A DNA stretch of 64,000 bases from Streptomyces sp. Ru62 (GTDB taxonomy: Bacteria > Actinomycetota > Actinomycetes > Streptomycetales > Streptomycetaceae), in contig NZ_PQSU01000002.1 in the NCBI RefSeq assembly GCF_002920615.1, positions 372,001-436,000 of the forward strand, read 5' to 3'. Shown in pieces: positions 1 to 8,118 of the stretch. Position 1 is the stretch's first letter. Every line of letters begins with the position of its first letter. The notes under the pieces are model-generated. The model was not told the origin of the DNA, ran no database searches, and saw only the letters and a list, made by a program, of their open reading frames with translations. Made by a program: the position numbers and the translations under genes.

Positions 1-3000
1 CCCCCTGCGCGCGCAGCGCCCGTGCCGGGTCCGCTCGGCGTACGGCGGTTGTCGCCGCGATCGTCAGGGGTGCCACGGCGACGGCGGTGAGCAGCAGCGC
101 GACCTGTCCGGGCGGGAGGCGGACCAGCAGGTCCGGTACCGGGCGGGTCGCCTCGCCGGTCAGGACGATCAGGGGCAGGACGGTGCGGGCCAGTACGGTG
201 CCCAGGCCCAGACCCACCGCCAGCGCCAGGCCCACCAGGACGGCCTGTTCGGCGGCGACCGTCCGGGCCAGCTGGCGGCGCGGTACGCCGAGTGCCCGCA
301 GGACGGCGAACTCGGCGGCGCGCGCCCGCTGCGCGCCGGCGGCGCCGACCGCGAAGCCGACCGCGGCGAGCGCCGCCGCGACCACGGCCGCCGCCGTGAA
401 CGCGGCCTCGGGTCCGGCGCCGAAGGGGTCGTCGCGCAGTTCGGCGGCGATCTCGTCGCGGACCACGACCTGCCCGGGATCGACGTCCGGCAGCGCCCGG
501 ATCGCGGCGGCCACGTGCGCGGAGGCGCCGGGCGCGGTGGCGAGCCACCACTCGGTGGGGGCGGCGTTCTCGCCGTACCGGGCCTGGAGCAGCTGGTTCA
601 GGGCGCGCAGGTCGAGCAGGACGGCACCGCCGTCGTGGGTGCCGGTGGCGGCCGGGTCGGCGGTGGCCGGCAGCGCCCGTACCGCCCGTACGATCCGCAC
701 CGGCACCCGCCGGTCGCCGATGGTGAGGTCGAGCCGCTGCCCGGTGCGGGCGCCCGCCGCGCCCAGGTAGCGGTCGGTCGCGACGGCCGGCACCTCGGCG
801 GGCGCGGTCTGGGCGGCCTGGAGCCGGAGGGTGACGGAGGCGACGGTCCAGATGTCGGCGTCCGGGAGGTAGCCGGTGCTGTAGGCGAAGGTCAGCGGGT
901 GGGTGCCGGTGACCTCGGGGCGGGTGGGGCTGGTGGCGGCGCTCGGTACGGCGGCGCCGCCGGCCTCCGCGGTGGTGGTCCACCGGGCGGGCAGCCGCAG
1001 CCGGTGCTCCGTGCCGTCCGTGCCCGACGCGGTCAGCCCGTCGATCGTCAGGCGGTGGTGCTCGGCCCGTTCGGCGGGCTGGGTCAGGTCCAGGCGGAGA
1101 CCGGTGAGGGTCGCCGGCCCGGTGGCGGTGCCGAGGGCGAGGGCCAGCGTGTGCGGGCGCCCGTCGGCGGGGAGCTGCCCGGCCGGCAGCTGGTACGGCA
1201 CCCCGTACCGGTCGGTGAGGGTCACCGTCACCGCGGTCGTGGTGCCCGGCCCGGTCGAGCTGTGCAGACGGGCCGTCAGCTCCAGCCGGGCGGTGCCCGC
1301 CGGGACCCCGGCCCCGGCCGGGGTGCCGTTGGGGGTGAGCCGGCCCAGCAGCGGCCGTACCGGTTCGTCCGCCAGGTCTCGGCGCATGAGGACCGCGTCC
1401 GCCGCGTGGGCGGTGTCGAGGGCCAGCACGGTGGCCGTGCGGTCGCCGGACAGCGGCTGGGCGGCGCGCACGGCCGGGGCGGCCTCGCGCACCCGTGGCA
1501 GGCCGGCGTACAGGTCCGTACGGCCGAACCCGTCCTCCCCGGCGGCCAGGACCCGCACCGGCACCCCGGCCCGGAAGTCGGCCTGGTCGTCCTGCGAGCG
1601 GTCCCAGGAGGCGGCCTGCCCGATCGCGAGCATGCCGAGGGCGACGGCGAGGACGAGCAGCAGCACCGGGCCCGCGCCGCGCGCGGTGCGCCGGCTGAAC
1701 TGCCAGCCGGCCAGCGCCACCGGCAGCCCCCGCCCGCCGGCCGCCCAGCGTTCGGCGAATCGCGCCACGGGCGGCAGCAGCCGCAGCGTGAGCACGGTCC
1801 CGGCGAGCAGGGCCAGCGCGGGCGCGGCCACCAGCAGCGGATCGACGCCGAGCGCGCCGGACCGGTCGGCGGCCACGGCGCCGGAGTCCTGCCGGCCCAG
1901 CTGCCAGTAGGCGACCCCGGCGATCGCGAGCAGCCCGAGGTCGGCGCCGGCCCGCAGCGGGGCCGGCACGGCCCGTGCGCCGCCCGGCCGGGCCGTCTTC
2001 CGCCGGAGCCGAAGGGTCCAGGAGTGCCGGGGCCCGGACGGGCGCGCCTCGGCTCCCGTGCCCGTGACCGCCGGTACGGTCACCGCCAGCGCACAGCCGA
2101 CGGCGACCCCGGCGGCGACCAGCCAGACTGCGGGACGGCCGGCGGGCGGGAGGTCCAGGCGCAGGCCGAGCCGGGCCAGCGGGCCGTGCCCGGCCAGCAG
2201 GGCGGTGAGCGGGCCGGCGAGCAGCGGCGCGCACACGGTCGCGGGCAGCGCGAGCAGCAGCGCCTCGGCCCCGGCGAGCGCGGCGATCCTGGCGCGGGAG
2301 GCGCCCCGGGCCCGCAGCAGCCGGGTCTCGTCGGCGCGTTCGGTGCTGAGCAGCCGGGCGACCAGCAGCAGTGCGTAGCCGGCGAGCAGGACGAGCTGGA
2401 GCGCGATGATCAGCAGGGTGGAGCGGGCCACGAGCAGTGAACGGTCCACCCGGTCCAGCACGTCCGGCAGCGCGGTCTGCGACACCGTCGTACCGCTCAG
2501 CGCGGCCGGCTCGCGCAGGGCGGCGCTGCCGGCCCGGGCCGCCGCGCGCAGCTCCCCGATCCGTCCGGTCGTCATCGCGGCGAAGTCCGCCGACGCCAGC
2601 CAGGCCGTCGCGCCCGCGCTGATCCGGCCGCCGGTGAGGACTGCGGGGTCGGCGAGCAGCGGGCCGTACGTCGTGAAGCCGGAGTTCCTCACCCCGCGCC
2701 CGAGCAGGTCGTCCAGCCGCCAGTACGGTGCCGTCACCGAGGCGGGGCGGTACACGCCGACGACCCGGACCCGGACCGCGGGGCCCTGGAGCCGGTTCGC
2801 CAGGGTGAGCCGGGCGCCGGGCTTCAGCCGCAGCGCCCGGGCGGCCGTCTCCGGTAACGCGACCTCGACCTCGCCGTCGGTCCGACGGGGGAGGCGGCCG
2901 GCGGCCACCCGCACCTGGGTGCGGTCCAGTGCCGCGAAGTAGGTCAGGTCCGGGTCGCCCGACCTGCTCGCGGGCGGCTGGAGGGAGCGGGGCAGGGCGT

Positions 3001-3304
3001 ACGGCCCCGAGCGGCGCAGGGTGCGTACGGTCACCGGTGACCCGGCGAAGGTGCGGCGCGCGCCCTGGCGTACGGCGGTGTCGGCGGCGGTCCGCTCGGC
3101 CGGCGGCACGTCCGCCTTGACGATCAGTGCGGTGTCGGCGGCGTTCCGCGGGTCGCCGAGGACGTGGCGCAGTGCCGCGTCGCCGATCGCCCCCGAGTAC
3201 GCCGTGAGCGTCGCCAGCACGGCGGTGGTCAGCACCACCGTCAGCAGCGCGGCGCCCAGCAGCAGGCGGTGCGCACGCGCGCGTGAGAAGACGAACCCCG
3301 TCAC
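1..3304 (-). CDS. FtsX-type ABC transporter permease, partial (cut by left edge)
   Basis: An open minus-strand frame starts at GTG 3304 (VTGFVFSRARAHRLL) and runs off the left end, so about 1100 residues are visible and the C-terminus is missing. A membrane segment lies near residues 12-32, followed by a long extracytoplasmic region. Several helices follow (for example STLLIIALQLVLLAGYALLL), then a second extracytoplasmic domain and returning helices. This two-half layout is typical of large actinobacterial FtsX/MacB-like permeases that act on lipids or envelope substrates. The partner ATPase is not upstream, where a globin gene lies, so it is probably beyond the left edge. Codon 150 is TTA (2855-2857), so translation may depend on bldA. 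The substrate is unknown. A TATAGA -10-like hexamer lies upstream at 3388-3393. Confidence 0.85.
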   Translation of the reverse strand, partial: MTGFVFSRARAHRLLLGAALLTVVLTTAVLATLTAYSGAIGDAALRHVLGDPRNAADTALIVKADVPPAERTAADTAVRQGARRTFAGSPVTVRTLRRSGPYALPRSLQPPASRSGDPDLTYFAALDRTQVRVAAGRLPRRTDGEVEVALPETAARALRLKPGARLTLANRLQGPAVRVRVVGVYRPASVTAPYWRLDDLLGRGVRNSGFTTYGPLLADPAVLTGGRISAGATAWLASADFAAMTTGRIGELRAAARAGSAALREPAALSGTTVSQTALPDVLDRVDRSLLVARSTLLIIALQLVLLAGYALLLVARLLSTERADETRLLRARGASRARIAALAGAEALLLALPATVCAPLLAGPLTALLAGHGPLARLGLRLDLPPAGRPAVWLVAAGVAVGCALAVTVPAVTGTGAEARPSGPRHSWTLRLRRKTARPGGARAVPAPLRAGADLGLLAIAGVAYWQLGRQDSGAVAADRSGALGVDPLLVAAPALALLAGTVLTLRLLPPVARFAERWAAGGRGLPVALAGWQFSRRTARGAGPVLLLVLAVALGMLAIGQAASWDRSQDDQADFRAGVPVRVLAAGEDGFGRTDLYAGLPRVREAAPAVRAAQPLSGDRTATVLALDTAHAADAVLMRRDLADEPVRPLLGRLTPNGTPAGAGVPAGTARLELTARLHSSTGPGTTTAVTVTLTDRYGVPYQLPAGQLPADGRPHTLALALGTATGPATLTGLRLDLTQPAERAEHHRLTIDGLTASGTDGTEHRLRLPARWTTTAEAGGAAVPSAATSPTRPEVTGTHPLTFAYSTGYLPDADIWTVASVTLRLQAAQTAPAEVPAVATDRYLGAAGARTGQRLDLTIGDRRVPVRIVRAVRALPATADPAATGTHDGGAVLLDLRALNQLLQARYGENAAPTEWWLATAPGASAHVAAAIRALPDVDPGQVVVRDEIAAELRDDPFGAGPEAAFTAAAVVAAALAAVGFAVGAAGAQRARAAEFAVLRALGVPRRQLARTVAAEQAVLVGLALAVGLGLGTVLARTVLPLIVLTGEATRPVPDLLVRLPPGQVALLLTAVAVAPLTIAATTAVRRADPARALRAQG

Positions 3305-3467
3305 CCGGCCCCCGTGTGTCCGGTGCTTCCAGACCTCCGGGCGATGCTGGCAGAGCGCCGGGCGGCGGGTAAGCGGTTGTTCGCCGGTCTATACCGGATT
3401 GTGATCGGAATGCGGCGACGGGTGACCGGAATCCGACCTTCAGTGGCGACCCGTCAGTCCCGAGTGA

Positions 3468-3872
3468 TCAGTCAGGGGTGTTCACCATCGACGCGGCGGC
3501 GTACGTCAGGTAGTTCCACAGCGTCCGCTCGTGCTCCTCCGACAGCCCCAGCTCGTCGACGGCCACCCGCATGTGCCGCAGCCACGCGTCGTGCGCCGCC
3601 CGGTCCACGGTGAACGGGGCGTGCCGCATGCGCAGCCGGGGGTGGCCGCGGTTCGCGCTGTACGTCGTCGGACCGCCCCAGTACTGCATCAGGAACAGGA
3701 CCAGCCGCTCCTCGGCCGGGCCCAGGTCCTCCTCCGGGTACATCGGCCGCAGCAGCGGGTCCTCCGCGACCCCCTCGTAGAAACGGTGGACGAGCCGGCG
3801 GAAGGTCTCCTCCCCGCCGACCTGCTCGTAGAAGGTCTGCTCCTGAAGCGTGCCGCGCCGAATCTCATTCAC
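3468..3872 (-). CDS. glbO: Truncated haemoglobin, group II (GlbO-like)
   Basis: This 134-residue protein has the group II truncated globin signature: an N-terminal TFYEQVGGEETFRRLVHRFYEGV helix, RPMYPEED, then QYWGGPTTYSANRGHPRLRMRH carrying the proximal histidine region, and a late WLRHM with the G8-type Trp. The family binds haem and O2/NO in the cytoplasm and is linked to redox and nitrosative protection. The length matches the family. The start is GTG at 3872 (VNEIRRGT). The gene is divergent from the methyltransferase at 3968 with only 95 bp between the start codons. Its function here is inferred from the family, not from context. Confidence 0.93.
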   Translation of the reverse strand: MNEIRRGTLQEQTFYEQVGGEETFRRLVHRFYEGVAEDPLLRPMYPEEDLGPAEERLVLFLMQYWGGPTTYSANRGHPRLRMRHAPFTVDRAAHDAWLRHMRVAVDELGLSEEHERTLWNYLTYAAASMVNTPD

Positions 3873-3955
3873 CCGTCCATCGTCTCAGACCGGGTGACCG
3901 AGGACTCAAGGCTTAGGACCACCCCTGTCCGACCCGCCCGCGGACCGGCCGCCCC

Positions 3956-3961
3956 TACTGT
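3956..3961 (+). promoter_or_regulatory. -10 hexamer giving a probable leaderless mRNA
   Basis: TACTGT (TAnnnT) ends exactly 7 nt before the A of the methyltransferase ATG at 3968, and no Shine-Dalgarno sequence is present. Transcription would start at or next to the start codon. The same geometry recurs at 36442 and 57086. Confidence 0.5.
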
Positions 3962-3967
3962 GGACCC

Positions 3968-4945
3968 ATGGGCGCCTACGACACCGAGACCGAGGCTCTC
4001 GCCGACGCGGCGCGGGCCGAGCTGGTGCGGGAGATCGACGCCGACGGGGCCTGGGCGGACGACCCGGTGTGGCGGGAGGCGTTCGCGGCGGTGCCCCGGC
4101 ACCTGTTCGTGCCGTACTACTACGTCACCGGGGCACGCGGCTACGAGCGCCGCTGGGGCGAGAGCCCCGACCGGGAGGCCCGGGAACGCTGGGTGCGCGG
4201 CGCCTACGCGGACGTACCGCTGGCCACCCGGCTGCGCGACGGCGAGCTGCTCTCCTCCAGCAGTCAGCCCTCCCTGATGGCCCGGATGCTGGTCGCCCTG
4301 CGCGTCGAGGACGGCGACCGCGTCCTGGAGGTGGGCGCCGGCACCGGCTACAACGCGGCCCTGCTCGCCCACCGGCTGGGCGCCGACGACCTCGTCACCA
4401 CCATCGACCTGGAACCGGAGATCACCGAGTCGGCCCGGCAGCACCTCGCGGCGGCCGGCCACCACCCCGTCGTCGTCACCGGCGACGGCGCGCGGGGGGT
4501 GCCCGAACGCGCCCCCTTCGACCGGATCATCGCCACCTGCGAGCTGCCCACGGTGCCTCGCGCCTGGCTCGCCCAGTGCCGGCCCGGCGGGCGCGTCCTC
4601 ACCCCGCTCGCCACCGGCCTGCTCACGCTCACCGTGCGGGACGCGGAACACGCCGAGGGCCCGTTCTTGCCCGGAGCCGCCTTCTTCGTGCCGCTGCGCG
4701 GCGGGCGCCGGGCGCAGCCCGAGGGCGTCTCACTGGCCGGGCTGCCGAGCCGGGCCCGTGAGCAGGAGCCGTTCCGCTTCCTGCTCACGCTGACCCAGGG
4801 CACCCTCGACCCCCAGGAAGCGTACGCCCTGTGGGAGCGCGAGGGCGAACCGGAGCGCGGACGGTACGGCGTCACGGTCGCCGGCGAGCGCGCCTGGGCG
4901 TGGCTGGACGACCCGCAGGGGCCGTACGCCTGGCCCCTGCCCTGA
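3968..4945 (+). CDS. Protein-L-isoaspartate methyltransferase-like SAM-dependent methyltransferase
   Basis: This 325-residue protein has a central SAM-binding motif I, VLEVGAGTGYNAALLAHRLG, at about residues 120-140. It is preceded by GELLSSSSQPSLMARML, which resembles the PCMT pre-motif (T-S-Q-P-x-x-x-A). Motifs FDRIIATCELPTVPRAWLAQCRPGGRVLTPL follow. The family repairs isoaspartyl residues in damaged proteins. In Streptomyces many relatives are fused, or act as maturases in peptide pathways, so the substrate is uncertain. The ATG at 3968 has no SD, and the -10 at 3956 suggests leaderless translation. It converges with the FHA gene with a 6-bp gap and no visible terminator. Confidence 0.85.
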   Translation: MGAYDTETEALADAARAELVREIDADGAWADDPVWREAFAAVPRHLFVPYYYVTGARGYERRWGESPDREARERWVRGAYADVPLATRLRDGELLSSSSQPSLMARMLVALRVEDGDRVLEVGAGTGYNAALLAHRLGADDLVTTIDLEPEITESARQHLAAAGHHPVVVTGDGARGVPERAPFDRIIATCELPTVPRAWLAQCRPGGRVLTPLATGLLTLTVRDAEHAEGPFLPGAAFFVPLRGGRRAQPEGVSLAGLPSRAREQEPFRFLLTLTQGTLDPQEAYALWEREGEPERGRYGVTVAGERAWAWLDDPQGPYAWPLP

Positions 4946-4951
4946 GCGCGG

Positions 4952-6625
4952 TCAGCCCCGGCGGACGGTGATCGTCGTCCAGGCGCCCACGTGCACCCGG
5001 TCGCCGTCCTGCAGCGGGACCGGCACGAACGGCTGGATGGGCTCCTCCGACATGTTGACCGTGGTGCCGTTCGTCGAGTTCTGGTCGACGACCGCCCAGC
5101 TGCCGTCCGGCTGCTGCACCAGCACCGCGTGCTGGTGCGAGACACCCGGGTCCTCCGGCGGCACCGACAGGTCGATGTCGGGGGTGTCGCCGGTGGAGTG
5201 CCGGCGGCGGCCGATGGTGACCTGGTTGCCGGTCAGCGTGCGCTGCTGCTCGGGCGAGTACGCGGGCAGGTTCAGGCCCGCGGCCTCGGGGCCGGAGCGC
5301 TGCATCATCGCCATGAAGTACTCGCGGTCCGGGCCGATGGTCGCGGTCCAGGTGGTCGACCGGGGGGCCTGCGGCGCGTGCGGACCCTGCGGCGCCTGGG
5401 GGAAACCGCCCGGTCCGCCAGGTCCGCCAGGTCCGCCCGGTCCGGGCGGGGTCTGAGTGCCGCCGGGCTGCGGGTAGCCGTAGCCGCCGCCCTGACCGCC
5501 GGGGCCGGTCGACGACGGCGGGGAGATCACCCAGTCGTCGTCGGCGGCCGGGGGCCGGCGGGTCTCGCCCGGGAACGCGGGCGGGGCCGACGCACCGGAC
5601 TGCTGGAACGCCTGCGGGGCACCGCCGGGACCGCCGGGCGGCGGCACCGCACGCGAGGGGTCACCGCCGAAGCCGGAGGGGCCGGGCGGAGTGGGACCAC
5701 CGGGACGGGAGGGCTCACGCCCGAAGGGGGAGGGGCCCTGGGACCCCGGACCCTGACCCTGCCCCGGACCGCCGCCGAACCCGGACGGGCCACCGGAACC
5801 CGGGCCACCGGGACCACCGGGGCCACCGGGGCCCTGGCCCGGACCGCCGCCGAAGCCGGACGGGCCGCCGGCGCCAGGTCCCTGCCCGGGACCGCCACCG
5901 AAGCCGGACGGGCCACCGGGACCACCCGGGCCACCGGAACCCGGGCCACCGGGACCCTGCCCCGGCACCGTGCCCCGGCCACCGAAACCGCCGGGACCGC
6001 CGGGACCGGACGGGTTGCCGGCACCCGGGCTCTGACCCGGACCGCCCTGACCCGGACCGCCCTGACCCTGGCCGAAGCCCTGCGGCGCCCCCGACGGGCG
6101 CTGGTTGCCCGCGCCGAAGGGGGGCGGGCCCGAGGGGCCGGGGGAGGTCGGCGGGCCGGACGGGGCACGGTCGCCGCCGAACGGCGTCGGGCCCGACGGC
6201 TCGCTGTGGAAGGACGGGAGCGGCTCGGCGGGCCGGTTCACCTGCGAGGGCCGCGAACCCTGGTACTCGTACCCGTCACCCCCGCCGTACGTCGAGCTCG
6301 GCGGCTGGAACCGCGGCTGCGCGGGGCGCGGGGCGGCCGGGGTGTAGGAGGTCGCCGTGTTGGTCAGGAAGTTCCACCGGCACTCCTCGCAGAACGGCGC
6401 GCCGCCCTCGCGGGGCGTGCGGCACTGCGGGCACAGCTCCGGTTCCGGGTCGGAGCCGCCGGCCGGGTGCGGCCGGGCGCCGGCCGGGCCGCCCTGCGGG
6501 GGCGGGAAGCCGTAACCGCCCGGGGGCGGCGGAGGGGGCGGAGGTACGGCACCGGCCATGCGGTGACCGCAGACCTCGCACCAGTCGTCGGAACCCGACT
6601 GGTGTCCGTTCGGGCAGGTCGGCAT
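4952..6625 (-). CDS. FHA-domain protein with N-terminal zinc ribbons and a long Gly/Pro linker
   Basis: This 557-residue protein starts with two zinc-ribbon-like clusters (C4...C16-x2-C19, then C65-x2-C68...C79-x2-C82). About 320 residues of Gly/Pro/Gln-rich low-complexity sequence follow. An FHA domain at about 455-555 carries GRRRHST, the GVSHQHA Ser/His pair and the NSTNGTTVN loop. FHA domains bind phosphothreonine. As the last gene of the pknG operon it is the obvious candidate substrate or reader of the PknG-like kinase, the role GarA plays in mycobacteria, but it lacks GarA's short architecture and I see no ETTS-type N-terminal motif. The start ATG at 6625 lies 34 bp after the VWA stop. 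The linker DNA is repetitive (about 5400-6110). Confidence 0.88.
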   Translation of the reverse strand: MPTCPNGHQSGSDDWCEVCGHRMAGAVPPPPPPPPGGYGFPPPQGGPAGARPHPAGGSDPEPELCPQCRTPREGGAPFCEECRWNFLTNTATSYTPAAPRPAQPRFQPPSSTYGGGDGYEYQGSRPSQVNRPAEPLPSFHSEPSGPTPFGGDRAPSGPPTSPGPSGPPPFGAGNQRPSGAPQGFGQGQGGPGQGGPGQSPGAGNPSGPGGPGGFGGRGTVPGQGPGGPGSGGPGGPGGPSGFGGGPGQGPGAGGPSGFGGGPGQGPGGPGGPGGPGSGGPSGFGGGPGQGQGPGSQGPSPFGREPSRPGGPTPPGPSGFGGDPSRAVPPPGGPGGAPQAFQQSGASAPPAFPGETRRPPAADDDWVISPPSSTGPGGQGGGYGYPQPGGTQTPPGPGGPGGPGGPGGFPQAPQGPHAPQAPRSTTWTATIGPDREYFMAMMQRSGPEAAGLNLPAYSPEQQRTLTGNQVTIGRRRHSTGDTPDIDLSVPPEDPGVSHQHAVLVQQPDGSWAVVDQNSTNGTTVNMSEEPIQPFVPVPLQDGDRVHVGAWTTITVRRG

Positions 6626-6659
6626 GTCGGTGCTTCCCCTTCTCCTACGCTTCCGAGGG

Positions 6660-8003
6660 TCACTTCTTCACACGAACAGTCTTGGTGGACCGGGTCTCCA
6701 GAGTCATCTCGTCCGCCTCCGCGACCCTCGTCTTCAACCGCACAGTACCTGTCACGGCGTCGACCACGTCCACCACCTTCGCAAGCAGTTTCGCAGTATC
6801 CGCGTTCCCCGAGGCGTTCGCGAGCTGAACCGCGCGCCCCAGTTTGGCAGTTGCTCCATCGAAATCCCCCGCTTTGCGAAGGTCCAGGCCCTTCTGGATG
6901 GCTTGCGCCAGTTCGGCCTGCCCGGTGTAGTGGGCGACTTGGGGGCTGATCGCGGTGGAGGCGGCCATGTCGTCGGTCCACACGGCCCGTACGAGGCCCT
7001 GCGCGCCGAGGTTCTGGGCGGTTCCGTCCGGTTGCGGAACCACGAGGGAGACCCGTGCGGCGAGCATCTCCTGGCCGAGCCCGGCCGGCGGGACCGTCAG
7101 GCACAGGTGGTAGTCGCGGGACTCGTCGCCCCAGGAGCCGGTCGGGTAGTCCCCGGCGCGCGGCCCGGCCTCCGTGCGACGGCCGGTCAAGTCATCGACG
7201 GTGGGGGCGACTTGCTTGACGAACCGGATGGCCGTGCCGACCGGCGTCCACACCCGCAGGGAGACGTCGGCGACCTCCTTGCCCATCGCCGTCTCCATCA
7301 TCCGCGTGAAGTCGGCGGCCAGACCGGCCGGGTCGGCGACGATGTCGGCGGTGCCGAGCAGCGCCGAGGCGATCCCTGTGACTTCTTTCACTTCCCAGTC
7401 GGTGCCCACACCCCGCGCGTCACAGGTGAACCGGCCGGCGCACGCGTCCAGCGTGGCCCGCAGATCCTCCGCCGACTCGTGTTCGTTGCGGCCGTCGGTG
7501 AGCAGGATGCCGTGCCGGATGGTGACGTCCGCCGCGGACAGCAGCCGGTCGGCGAGCCGCAGCCAGGTGCCGATGGCCGTACCGCCGCCCGCGCTCAGCC
7601 GGCGCAGCGCCTGCTTGGCCTGCTCGCGGGTGGTGGCGTCGGCGACCGCGAGCCGCCCGCCGCCCGGATAGACCTCCTTGGCCACGTGCGTGCCGCCGAT
7701 CACCGCGAAGAGGGTGCCGTCGCGCAGGGTGTCGATCGCGGCGGCCGTGGCGTCCCGGGCGCCCCGCATCTTGGTCGGCGGGTAGTCCATCGAACCAGAG
7801 CAGTCCACCATGATCGCCACGGCGGCGGACGGCCGCCCGCCCGGCGGGTACACCGGCGCGGAGACCGCGCTGCCGAGGGTGCCGCCGCCGGTCGCGGTCA
7901 CCGTGACGATGGCGTTGACCTCGCTGCCGCCCTCGGGCAGGTACTCGTTCTGGTAGACGTCCACCGAGAACCGTGGCACGTTCGGCTTCGCGAAATTGGC
8001 CAT
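6660..8003 (-). CDS. VWA-domain protein (TerD/stress-type signalling partner)
   Basis: This 447-residue cytoplasmic protein, with no signal peptide or membrane segment, contains a von Willebrand A domain with an intact MIDAS motif D67-C-S69-G-S71 and TDGRNEHES downstream. VWA domains bind a divalent metal and a protein partner. The family recurs next to Ser/Thr kinases, PP2C phosphatases and FHA proteins in actinobacteria, and that is the context here. The C-terminal 90 or so residues (QAELAQAIQKGLDLRKAGDFDGATAKLGRAVQLA) are helical and TPR-like, and their codons look less G/C-rich than the rest. A 9-bp hairpin lies between the PP2C gene and this start. The partner is unknown. Confidence 0.87.
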   Translation of the reverse strand: MANFAKPNVPRFSVDVYQNEYLPEGGSEVNAIVTVTATGGGTLGSAVSAPVYPPGGRPSAAVAIMVDCSGSMDYPPTKMRGARDATAAAIDTLRDGTLFAVIGGTHVAKEVYPGGGRLAVADATTREQAKQALRRLSAGGGTAIGTWLRLADRLLSAADVTIRHGILLTDGRNEHESAEDLRATLDACAGRFTCDARGVGTDWEVKEVTGIASALLGTADIVADPAGLAADFTRMMETAMGKEVADVSLRVWTPVGTAIRFVKQVAPTVDDLTGRRTEAGPRAGDYPTGSWGDESRDYHLCLTVPPAGLGQEMLAARVSLVVPQPDGTAQNLGAQGLVRAVWTDDMAASTAISPQVAHYTGQAELAQAIQKGLDLRKAGDFDGATAKLGRAVQLANASGNADTAKLLAKVVDVVDAVTGTVRLKTRVAEADEMTLETRSTKTVRVKK

Positions 8004-8055
8004 GCTCGCTCACATCCCCCTCGGACACCTCGCCGACGCGAGGCGACGACTGTGA

Positions 8056-8079
8056 GCGGACCGGTCCCCTCCGGTCCGC
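8056..8079 (-). terminator. Intercistronic hairpin between PP2C and VWA genes
   Basis: Perfect 9-bp stem gCGGACCGG / CCGGTCCGc with a 6-nt loop, in the 115-bp gap inside an otherwise tightly packed operon. There is no T-run, so partial termination or an mRNA processing/stability element is as likely as true termination. Confidence 0.45.
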
Positions 8080-8118
8080 CGCGGCTTCCCCGTGCCGTTC
8101 CCCCGTCGGATACGGCCC

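Noticed and set aside
87..3404. Several plus-strand ORFs of 60-640 codons over the permease
   Set aside because: Arg/Gly/Ala/Pro-rich products without family motifs, antisense to a continuous minus frame with clear membrane-protein composition; typical shadows in high-GC DNA.
5400..6110. CRISPR-like regular repeats
   Set aside because: Units are irregular, lie within one coding frame and encode GPGG; there are no unique spacers and no cas genes.
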